Shown: one piece after another, positions 23,801-31,400 of the stretch
Layout: the number at the start of each line of letters is the position of its first letter
Numbering within the stretch: position 1 is the first letter of the stretch
NCBI RefSeq assembly: GCF_037042905.1
Contig: NC_087252.1
Span: forward strand, 22,027,701 to 22,091,700
From: Lytechinus pictus
Taxonomy: Eukaryota; Echinodermata; Echinoidea; Temnopleuroida; Toxopneustidae
Reading direction: 5' to 3'
DNA: 64,000 nt
The notes under the pieces: model-generated
Told to the model about the DNA's origin: nothing
Databases searched by the model: none
What the model saw: the letters and a program-made list of their open reading frames with translations, nothing else
Made by a program: the position numbers and the translations under genes

Positions 23801-24737
23801 GTCTGTGTTTAGAGCCATCTACACAAATCAACCTTTGCTTCGCCCTTTCACCCTTCGAGTTTCAACTATACATCACACCTGCAACCATCTACAGCAAATA
23901 CTTCACACCAACAACATCCTACAAGTAAGTTTGGGCCTGCTTTTTAGTTCGATATTCATTTCACCGTTGTCTCACACCAACTTTTGTCTGGTGATTATCT
24001 CTAAAGTTCCCTTTTAACCGCACTTTCCACCCTTTTTCCCTCACAGGATTTATATATTATTAATATCCCTAATTTTACCACACTTGATAAACCATTGTCA
24101 TATCAAAACTGATAAGGCATGAGCTGTGGACTGGTGGCACAATGTAATTTGTCTCTCTAAAAGTTAGTTCCTGAAGAAAAAAAAAATTGTAGAAACGTCA
24201 GAATTTTTGTGGTTTTGCAAAAGCCCCGCCCCTGCCACGGGCCCGAGAAATAGTTTTCCAGGCAGTAGTCTCGTATATTCTGCACTGTGCAATTGAAACA
24301 AGGGCCAGCCATGACTAGGACAGAGAGAGTAGGAGAGTAACCTCCAAATCCAATCACCAATGCCATGCCATGGCAATGCCCATGTTAACCGGTTAAGCTC
24401 CGCGGACGGAGGCTGAGCCGGCAATGCAGGCTCGCCGGGCGTGCCGCCGAGCCCAAACCCTGTCTTTCGCCTAATCATTGTCTTTCCACGCACTACTCAC
24501 CTGTGTGTGTTCCACGCTGCTGTTCTTTCCCGCATCCCCTTCGCCATTGGCTTTGGTATTTCCAGAAGTTCCTGCAGTACCTGACTTAGTATCCGAGCTT
24601 TCCTCTGGACTCCCACTTCGAGTAAGATAGTAGGCTCCAAATGCAAGTCCTGCCACTGCTATTGGGGCTCCGACTGCTATCGCAATTTGCCATTTTGTCC
24701 ATCCAACATCGCTCCCTGGCCTGCTACTCGCTGCCAT
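10306..24737 (-). CDS. TOMM70: Mitochondrial import receptor subunit TOM70, complete, 11 exons
   Basis: TOM70 is the outer-membrane receptor that takes Hsp70/Hsp90-bound carrier precursors. Exons, 5' to 3' on the - strand: 24501-24737, 22430-22603, 20519-20645, 19546-19655, 18357-18475, 15797-16004, 14624-14758, 13798-14022, 13063-13160, 12310-12432, 10306-10468. They sum to 1719 nt (572 aa plus TGA; human is 608), all phases agree and every intron starts with GT. Residues 17-38 form the N-terminal membrane anchor, followed by a Ser/Gly/Glu linker. The first TPR starts near residue 86 (RGNKYFKAGHYEQAI). Family-typical stretches include STFYQNKAAA, YVKALFRRAKA, EALLMRATFYLLKG, ANALIKRGSM, NADVYHHRGQ, CDFAYETLGTIEVQRGN and MEMAHLFSL. 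The start codon directly precedes the anchor in a CAAGATGG context. Five exons have partial tandem copies nearby, and several introns carry transposons; none interrupts the reading frame. Confidence 0.96.
10650..11227. mobile_element. TTAA-flanked palindromic MITE, family A, copy 1
   Basis: Flanked by TTAA at 10646-10649 and 11228-11231. The ends are inverted copies of AGG-CAAGTCCACCCCA followed by AAGTTGATTTGAATAAA. Other copies are at 26475-27066, 39608-39990, 51990-52571 and 58269-60321. It lies in the last intron of TOM70. No coding capacity. TTAA duplication suggests mobilisation by a piggyBac-type transposase (inference). Confidence 0.85.
11437..12020. mobile_element. TTAA-flanked palindromic MITE, family B, copy 1
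   Basis: Flanked by TTAA at 11433-11436 and 12021-12024. The ends are inverted forms of AGGGGAATGAAACCCTTGGA. A copy of the same length is at 30336-30918. Both carry inner inverted segments around TGGAGATCCTCA and GCATTGCCAA. In the last intron of TOM70. Confidence 0.85.
12547..12652 (-). pseudogene. Partial tandem copy of TOM70 exon 10 (5' part plus acceptor)
   Basis: About 106 bp nearly identical to 12397-12502, offset by exactly 150 bp. The copy contains the first ~36 bases of exon 10, its acceptor and upstream intron, but not the rest of the exon. It lies 5' of the real exon in the transcribed direction. No donor follows, so it is probably non-functional. Confidence 0.85.
13251..13330 (-). 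pseudogene. Degenerate partial copy of TOM70 exon 9 (5' part plus acceptor)
   Basis: Resembles 13115-13190, which spans the 5' half of exon 9 and its acceptor, at an offset of about 140 bp. The copy has several substitutions and small indels. Shared runs include CATTGGCTTATTGAAACT against CATCGGCTTGTTGGAACT and the flank GATAAACACA. Confidence 0.65.
14110..14590. repeat. Large CAT/CAC microsatellite in TOM70 intron 7
   Basis: About 480 bp of CAT, CAC and ATT triplets between exons 7 and 8. It yields long open frames of poly-His/Thr/Ser on + and poly-Met/Val/Asp on -; these are repeat artefacts. The repeat comes within about 35 bp of the exon 7 donor. Confidence 0.92.
14829..15466. mobile_element. 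Palindromic MITE (ATAAAGCTGTTCG family) split by a nested element
   Basis: Left arm GTTTCATGAAGCTGTTTGTGA and right arm AATGAACAGCATTATGAAAC are the diverged arms of the family seen at 9868-10037. They are separated by a roughly 450-bp segment with its own inverted ends (14897-15343). Confidence 0.6.
14897..15343. mobile_element. Nested element with CCCCAAGTCTGCGCA inverted ends
   Basis: CCCCAAGTCTGCGCA at 14898-14912 is perfectly inverted at 15329-15343 (TGCGCAGACTTGGGG). Additional variants of the motif occur just inside (near 14920-14945 and 15128-15145), resembling subterminal transposase-binding repeats. No ORF of note. In TOM70 intron 6. Confidence 0.6.
16250..16455. mobile_element. 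Partial copy of TTAA-type MITE, family C
   Basis: Shares a stretch including GGGACA-TGTATTAT-ATTGCT, TTTCTCAGCAATTACA and GATTCTGT with full copies at 21581-21975 and 31587-31981. Ends are not both recognisable, so it is a truncated or older copy. Confidence 0.55.
16454..16725. mobile_element. Palindromic MITE, GTCTTACAAAGAGTT family, copy 2
   Basis: Same inverted ends and foldback as 5982-6230, with GGGCCCGTCTTATAAAGAGT at left and ACTCTTTGTAAGAC at right. In TOM70 intron 5. Confidence 0.75.
16757..17457. mobile_element. TIR element with arrays of the palindrome AAGCAATTGCTT
   Basis: The ends are inverted: TTGGGCCGTATGCATAAA at left and TTTATGCATACGGCCCAA at right, about 700 bp apart. Each arm carries repeated AAGCAATTGCTT palindromes (seven perfect copies counted, plus variants such as AAGCATTTGCTT). 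The central ~300 bp (16980-17285) lacks them and has no convincing frame. In TOM70 intron 5. Confidence 0.7.
17555..18357 (-). repeat. Tandem array built from the 3' end of TOM70 exon 5 plus its donor and intron
   Basis: Four copies of the exon 5 terminus (GAAGATTACTGC-CTCCGGATGACTT on -) with adjacent intron lie directly 3' of the real exon. Their exon/intron borders fall near 17670, 17844, 18013 and 18184, compared with the true border at 18357: a period of about 169-174 bp. Copies at 17844 and 18013 keep the coding frame and a GTAATT donor; the 18184 copy has lost the GT. Each unit also carries CCACTCCCTGGGGAGT. Confidence 0.85.
18880..19277 (+). mobile_element. 3' fragment of a CR1/jockey-like non-LTR retrotransposon
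   Basis: A short stretch encodes a C-terminal signature (YFGPLFRNSLPNFVK) typical of the ends of CR1/jockey-like polyproteins. It is followed by a 3' UTR ending in AATAAATTTGAATTTGAA, closely like the tail of the element ending near 55672. Antisense to TOM70, in intron 4; 5' truncated. Confidence 0.6.
19700..19796 (-). pseudogene. Tandem pseudo-copy of TOM70 exon 4 with a frameshift
   Basis: A near-complete copy of exon 4 and its acceptor, offset about 140 bp upstream (5' in the gene). It keeps the acceptor CTATAG and reads in frame through LEGFSHQQGMILA, then a one-base insertion relative to the real exon makes an immediate TAA. The donor end is absent. The duplicated block includes flanking intron to about 19845. 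Confidence 0.88.
20248..20263. repeat. Poly-G tract
   Basis: A run of about 16 G in TOM70 intron 3, at the edge of a palindromic segment extending to about 20480 (GGTTTCACAAA at its end). One of many G/C homopolymers in the window. Confidence 0.8.
20852..21576. mobile_element. piggyBac-like non-autonomous element (CCCTAA...TTAGGG, TTAA-flanked)
   Basis: Flanked by TTAA at 20848-20851 and 21577-21580. The left end CCCTAATTCTCCCGGGG and right end CCCCGGGAGATTTAGGG are inverted. CCCTA termini abutting TTAA are typical of piggyBac. Just inside lie a ~29-base G-tract (left) and GGGGGGGCCATAATGGCCCC foldbacks. A diverged relative in opposite orientation spans about 50800-51520. No transposase frame. 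Confidence 0.75.
21581..21975. mobile_element. TTAA-flanked MITE, family C, copy 1
   Basis: TTAA at 21577-21580 and 21976-21979. Starts AGAGAAATTCCAGTAGTTGC and ends CTGGCATTTACCT. A full copy is at 31587-31981. Its left TTAA is the same four bases as the right TTAA of the piggyBac-like element 20852-21576. Confidence 0.75.
22080..22385 (-). pseudogene. Two degenerate tandem copies of the 3' part of TOM70 exon 2
   Basis: Copies near 22083-22180 and 22247-22350 align to 22425-22503, which covers the exon 2 donor and about 70 coding bases (shared: TTACCATCTGTTC, AGCAGCCTTATTCT, TTGAGAGATCTTTG, CCTTTGGGC on +). Both lie 3' of the real exon in intron 2. Neither preserves an open frame plus acceptor. 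Confidence 0.75.
23619..23940 (+). other. Possible spliced leader exon or retroelement 5' end inside TOM70 intron 1
   Basis: A C-rich, relatively GC-rich block, unlike its surroundings, ends in ACAAGTAAGT (GT at 23935), a strong donor on +. A 132-codon frame (23619-24017) crosses the donor and resembles no family I know. It could be the first exon of an antisense transcript or an element 5' region. Confidence 0.25.
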
Positions 24738-24800
24738 CTTGGATTACGAAGTGAAACGCCATAAGTTGTGCGGTACGAACTATTCCCGCACGTGCGTGAT
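24738..24800 (-). promoter_or_regulatory. Putative TOM70 promoter-proximal region
   Basis: The start codon sits in CCAAGATGGCAGC, which matches the YY1-type element common at starts of mitochondrial and housekeeping genes. A CACGTG E-box lies at 24789-24794. No TATA box is evident. The function is inferred from position only. Confidence 0.35.
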
Positions 24801-25408
24801 CATTGCGGCGTTTATTTTGCATTATCATAATGCATAATGATACGGAAAAAGCTACAAAGAATATTCCCTACATAAGAGATAGATTCCTTAACTGAGTGTG
24901 GTGTGATGAAGTTGCTCGGAGTCGGAGACATGCAGTCTCCCGGGGCAGTCTCAGAATTTTTAGCATTTATTTTATCAACCTTGCATTTTAGGGAATGAAT
25001 CTAGGTCTACATAAGATGCCTTTTAAAAACAATTCATTGGCCAGTAGAGAATCCTGGTTTGAAAAGTGATCGGGGGGGGGGGGGGGGGGGTTAGGGGCGT
25101 CCCACTATGGGTGGGGGCTCAATCCGGGGGCTCAATTAAGCTGTTATATTTTGTCGAGCCCCCCCCCCCCTTCAAAGAGAAACTGGTCTCTCACTCCATT
25201 CACCTCCAACCCCTTTTGACCGCCATTCCATTTAATTTTACACAACTTGAGTATTGTATGCTCTATTCAATTATAAAAATTCATCATTATTTTTTAAATG
25301 AAATATTACCATTAAAATATTTAGTATCATCATTATTATATTTATTATTATTTTCATTAGTATTGTTATTATTATTATCATCATCATCATGATTATTATT
25401 GTTTTAGG

Positions 25409-27255
25409 GAGTGGCGTACAGATCGATGCGGGGGCTTGGGGATCCCCCCCCCCCCCGAAAAAAAAAGGAAAGAGAGAATTAAGAGTAAAATATAATATTA
25501 TTTCCTCAATGTGACATCTAAATCTATCACAAAACTTGATTTTTGTATTTAAAAAGTAGAAATTTATTCTCGCTCGCTTCGCTCACTTGTAGCTTTCTAT
25601 GAACTTTGCCTGATATACACCAAATCTGGCACCATAAAAATTTTCGGCTCACGACGCCACCGATTTCAGTCCATGGTGGCAGACCTAGGTAGGGGTACAT
25701 CCGATATTTGACTAATTGTGCCCCCGCCCCCTCTCGAGAGCAAAAAATAAAATTATTGTCAATTAAAGGTTTTCCCCTTCATCTTTTATTTTTTTGTGGA
25801 AAATAGGTAAAAAATAAAAATGTCTTTAATAACGCTGAGCGGGCACCGCCCGGTAATTAAGCTTCGGCACCGCCCAGTAACTTTATTAGCTTGCGCTCGC
25901 ATTGCTTTATGAGATATACTGCTTGTTATTTATTTCAAAAGTGCTTGAAAGATCCAGTTTTCAGATCTGTATATTAAAAAATAATAATTTCGCGCTCGCA
26001 TCAGTAATATGGTTGCGTCAGATGCTATCCTGTTTTTATATTGCTATAAGGTTAAAAGAAGATGACTTTTTGGTCGGAAAAAAATAAAGATACGCTTCGC
26101 GCTCACATTAATAAAAATTTAATTAAATAGCTACCCTGTCCTTGATTTTAAAATAGGCTAATAATACCAATTTTTAGGCCGGAAATGACATATCTTCAGT
26201 ACACACTTCGCGCTCGAATCTAATATTGATTAGTAAAATTCCTATCCTGTTCATGATTTGAAAAAGTGTTACGATTGTCCAGTTTTTAGGTTAGAAGATA
26301 CAAACTTTCAGCCTGCGCTTCGCGCCCGCATTAATTGTTTAGATTCCTATCCTGTTCATAATTTTTTTTTTAAGTACTAAGAATGTCCATTATTTAGGTT
26401 GGAAAATAAAAAACATTCAGCTCCCGCTTCGCACTCGCATTCATTGTTTAGATTCCTATTCCGTTCATTATTAAAGGACAAGTCCACCCCAACAAAAAGT
26501 TGATTTGAATAAAAAGAGAAAAATCCAACAAGCATAACACAAAAAATTTCATCAAAATCGGATGTAAAATAAGAAAGTTATGACATTTTAAAGTTTCGCT
26601 AAATTTCACAAAACAGTTATATGCACATTGTGGCTGGTATGCAAATGAGGAGACTATGACGTCATCCACTCACTATTTCTTTTGTATTTTATTATATGAA
26701 ATATGAAATATTCTTATATTTTCCTCATTGTCAAGTGATACAACAATTAATTCCTCTCTGAACATGTGGAATTAGCTTTGTTTAATACTATATGGTTCAG
26801 TCAAGTTGGTCCTTATTGTCAAATCTGTAAAAAATAAAATATTGTATAATTCAAACAATAAAAAACAAAAGAAATAGTGAGTGATGGACATCATCGACTG
26901 ATTCATGCACCTAATTGTGCATTATGTTTTGTGAAAAATAAGCGAAACTTAAAAATGTCATAACTTTCTTATTTAACATCCGATTTTGATGAAATTTTCA
27001 GAACTATGCTAGTTTGAGTTTTCTCTATTTATTCAAGTCAGCATTTTCCTGGGGTGGACTTGACCTTTAAGTGCTTAGAATGTCCACTTTTTAGGTTGGA
27101 AAATCAAAAACTGTCAGCTCGCGCTCGCATCTATTATTTAGTTGAATTCCTATTCTGTTCATGATTTATTTGAAAAAGTGTTACGAATGTCTAGTTTTTA
27201 GGTTGGAAAATAAAAAACTTTCAGCTCGCGCTTCGCGCTCGCATTATTTATTGAG
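25409..27255. repeat. Degenerate ~120-bp tandem repeat with CTTCGCGCTCGCAT motif
   Basis: Units combine TTCGCGCTCGCAT, TTAGATTCCTATCCTGTTCA and AATGTCCA-TTTTTAGGTTGGAA. About six copies lie between 25850 and 27255. The left border GTGGCGTACAGATCG followed by a C-tract resembles the 5' end of hAT-like repeats elsewhere in the window. A family A MITE splits one unit. Confidence 0.65.
26475..27066. mobile_element. TTAA-flanked palindromic MITE, family A, copy 2
   Basis: TTAA at 26471-26474 and 27067-27070. Inserted in a unit of the 120-bp tandem repeat: neighbouring units read TTTTAAGTACTAAGAATGTCC across the empty site, while here the flanks are ATTATTAA and TTAAGTGCTTAGAATGTCC. Confidence 0.9.
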
Positions 27256-28434
27256 GCCTTTCATCTTTAGTTAGGAATACCTCCCCTCTTCGAAATATGT
27301 ATATATATAGGCCTATATGTATACATATTCATACCTATTAAACGTCTGCTACCGGCGGTTTCACGCCCAGACTTGAGGACATCTTCAGGCAGACTGACGT
27401 TATTGACTATTTTGTGTGGTGCGGCGGGTCAATTTGACGCTTCGGTGGTTTCCGGTTTGGTCTCGAAACCGCCGTTAGCAGACGTTCAATATGAATATAT
27501 GCTCTGCTTTATATAGCATTGAGCACTTTGCACAATCATCGGCATCTCCCGTCACATCTAAGGATATATATATGTTTGAGTTAGTTATTCTGGAGAACAT
27601 AAAAACGGAAAACTCAATTGTGTCCCCCCTACCTTCAAGGAGAGATTTCCGCCCATGTACCCATGTATGTACTGAAGGCCCTCTGAGTCGCTCCTGAATT
27701 GAAACAGCAAAGCTTTGTATGTGCTAGTCTTTGCGTGGAGACACACTTGTTGATCAAAGTTTCAATCAGGGTCTGTGCCTGCAGACTATATACTCTCAAA
27801 CGGGACATAGACATTTTCGGGGGCTTTCCTGGGGATTCTTATATTGTTACTTTTTTTCCTCCAGAAACGGACCCATATATCTAAGGATTATTCAGTAGAA
27901 AAAAAAGGAACCCATGACTAAGGATTTCTTGCAATAGCAAGACCCATGTCAAGGGTTTTATTTTTATTTTATTTTATTTTTTGCAAAAAATGACCCAAAT
28001 GGAGCGGCACATCCCCGCGTATGCGATATACACGCAAGACCCCCCCCCCCCATCCCACGGGAATTGTTTCATGATAGAGGAGGAACTATTCTCACTTGCG
28101 TAGGCCTGTAGGAGGAAGGGGGGGGGGCTTTGGTTGCGCCCCCTGTACCCCATCAATTTTTTTAATGAAATAACTTGATGATCTTTTTCAATATATTTTT
28201 TTTTTATAATAGCAAACACAGTCATGATCGATGTAGAAACGCTGGTAAGAATTTCAACTGGAGATACATTCTTAAAGCTATTGGCCCGATGGAAATAATT
28301 TTCAGGCCACCGGGGCCTATTTTGGCATTTTCTTCAGCTGTTTCCAACTCAAAATAGCTCCACTCACCCCCCCCCCCCCTCATCCCCATCGACTGATCGA
28401 GAAACATTTATTTAGCCTGGCCCTTCTCCAACCA

Positions 28435-31400
28435 ATGATGGCAGCATTCAAAATGGCGGCCTCAGCAAAAGTCGTGAATATCCATCCGGTAGTTTTATTC
28501 AGCATTGTTGACTCTTTCGAGAGGCGGACAGATGAATCAGCACGTGTAATCGGAACTTTACTTGGTAAGTATTCAAGGATAATAACTTCAGCAAAATAAA
28601 ATAATGCCTTGATGGAGATTCTGTACATTGAAATGAATGATATTCCAGCGCTGTGTACCACACGTGATTTTGGGCTCTGGCATCTGCAGCTCCTGAGTCC
28701 TGGCCCGAGCCCGAGGCTTGTGTCAGTGACAGTGGCCAGTGGACGAGGGGGACTCGTGAAGAAGAGCCCCTATCTGTACACCAAGGGGGGGGGGGGGGGG
28801 GTGACGAAGGGCTGCCGGCTGAGCCTGACTCTGTTGTCGTGTTGACTGTTGAGTGTTGTCCTTCCTGTTTCGTGATTTTTTTCTTCACCAAATTGTGTCT
28901 TATTTTTTGTCATAAAAAAATAAATTAAATTTCGAAATTTCTTGTAACACTAACAGTTTTCTAGGGAAATGGTCTGATTGTAATATTCTTCACTTTCTAT
29001 AACTTTTTTTTCACAGAAATTTGTATAAAAAAGTGTAATTTTCTGCACTTTTCCTACAGCTCACGATTCCCATAGATGCGCGTGTATTTACTGTAAAAAT
29101 CTAAAATTAGCTGTGTTGGTGTTGGATTGTTAATGTTGGTGCTCGACTCATCTGAGTGTGATTTAGCAAATTAATTCAGTTACACTAGATCTAGTGGTCC
29201 TATTGTATTGATACCAGTAACCCTTGGGTAAACTTATTCTCGAGGTCGGACATCCGGGGATTTTCACTCGCAAAAGTAACTTCTGCATAGCAACCGATCG
29301 CGAGGGTGCAAACAAAGCCGGAACAATCATAGCAACCGATCGCGAGGGTGCAAACAAAGCCGGAACAATCGGGGCGCGCAAACAAAAGTCCATTGACTCA
29401 GCTGGGTTGAGATATACGTTGAGATGCCACCCCTCTTATTTTGATAACAATTGTCACCCCCACTTTCAAAATGAAATGATCGTGAGCATTTTTTTATAAT
29501 CTATATTTTGATACCAAATATTGGTAACTTGAGCAGGCAGCTTTGAAACATCGATTGCTTAATGTGGGCGTCTCAAATCGTCGCCCGAGAAAAATGGCAG
29601 CTAAAATTCGCACCGTACGGACCAAGCTTGCAAGTCCGAATTTGACTGCGCTAAACTCCTTTTTCTTTTGCTGGATCTTTTAACCAAATGTTGCAGCATT
29701 TCAGGGAATTACTGAGGATTAATATCAGATGCCACAAGACACTTTTCAACATTGCAAATGATTTCTAGAACCATTTTGGTCATGCAGTGACAGGTGAGTG
29801 GCGCAACAGTAAAAAAATTGCACATGGCGACTCACTGCGCATGTAGTGATGTACGTTAAAACTTCGGATAAAGCTGGCCATCTTGCCTTGTTCTTGGAAC
29901 ACCCGTACACACAACATATTTTCACCATTGTCCAGCAATTAAAATCAAAATGCAGTACAAAACGCGATGAAAATATAATATAACAGTTCAAATCAACGAC
30001 TTCCAAAAAACTTCAAGGAAACTGCACAGCCAACACGTACGCTCGCACCCTTTGTTTGCACCTTTGCCCTTTGTTGTTAGGGAAATCACGTGACTGTGAC
30101 GTCATGCCGACCTCGAGAATGAGGTATATATGGACTGCTCTGTATTCGGATGACGGTGGAACTCATCTCTCTCCAAAGTGCCTCAGTGGGGTGATAGAAG
30201 GGCTGGTATGAAAAGCACCTTGGGAATGACAATTTACACAGTCATCCTACTAAAGCAGTCAATGTTTATATAATGTTACATGTCATGTTCTCAAAAAAAT
30301 GTAATTAATGTACATTATCCATATTCCAAGATTAAAGGAGAATGAAACTCTTGGAGCAAGTTAGCTTTTGTGAAAGCAAAAAAATCAAAGAATAAGATCA
30401 ACAAAAGTTTGAGTAAAATAGGACTAGCAATAGAAGAGTTCTGAGCATTTGAATGTCGAGATCACTAATGCTATGGAGATCCTCCCATTGGCAATGCGAC
30501 CAAGATCTATGATGTCACAGATGAACAACTCTCCCCTTTTGGACACTGAAAATATACCCCAAAACATCTCTTTTTGCTCATTCTAATCATATGACAAACG
30601 ATTCATCAATGATATAATGTTGTGAAACCTCTGACTTGTCCTCTCATAAAGAGAACACCTCACCTTGTGATAGACTCTATAAAAGTGAGAATATAAGTGA
30701 AATAAGTACTAAAGTAATGAGGGAGTTGTACGTGTGTGACATCACAGATCTTGGTCGCATTGCCAATGGGAGGATCTACATGGCATTAGTGATCTCAATA
30801 TTCAAATGCTCATAACTTTCTTATTATTCATTCAATCTTCCTCAAACTTTCAACGATATGTTTCTTGGATTTTTCTCTTTGATATGGATTCAGCTGGTTT
30901 CAAGGGTTTCATTCTCCTTTAATAATACCCAAATAAATGATGAAATTTTTAAATTTAAAAACACAAAAAAATACATATGAGGAGGTGGGGGGGTCATTTT
31001 CAAATAATTCAAATAATTCACTGTGTCTATATACAAAGAGATCAATTTATTTTAGTGTAAAATGTAGGTTTATCAGATTGTAATTTGCAGAATTCATCAT
31101 TGATCTACTTATGATTCAATTAACATAATTCCTTATTGTGGCCTCTGTTTTTTTTTTTAATGTAGGTACGAGTATTCAAGGAGTTGTTGAAGTCACAAAT
31201 TGTTTCTGTGTGCCTCACAATGAATCAGAAGATGAGGTGAGTTAAAGCTGCTCGGAAATGCACCATCTTGATACCTATAGTACCTCGTATTGACCCTACA
31301 TCATTATCTACGATGCAACGTTTTGATATGTTCATTCAGTCGTATATATATGTTTATTAAGAATGATGAATAATTTCCTTGTATTTTTTACACTAAAGCA

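Larger units (their letters stand above)
24801..28434. other. Intergenic region between divergent TOM70 and eIF3f
   Basis: Contains G/C homopolymers (25072-25090, 25161-25170, 25445-25456, 28039-28050), an ATT/ATC microsatellite at 25310-25400, the CTTCGCGCTCGC tandem region (25409-27255) with a nested MITE, and a region with GCTACCGGCGGTTTC and GAAACCGCCGTTAGCAGACG inverted copies (about 27345-27485). No coding exon was found. Confidence 0.6.

Noticed and set aside
28499-28891. 130-codon ORF on -
   Set aside because: Antisense shadow of eIF3f exon 1 and adjacent intron, including a homopolymer-coded proline run.
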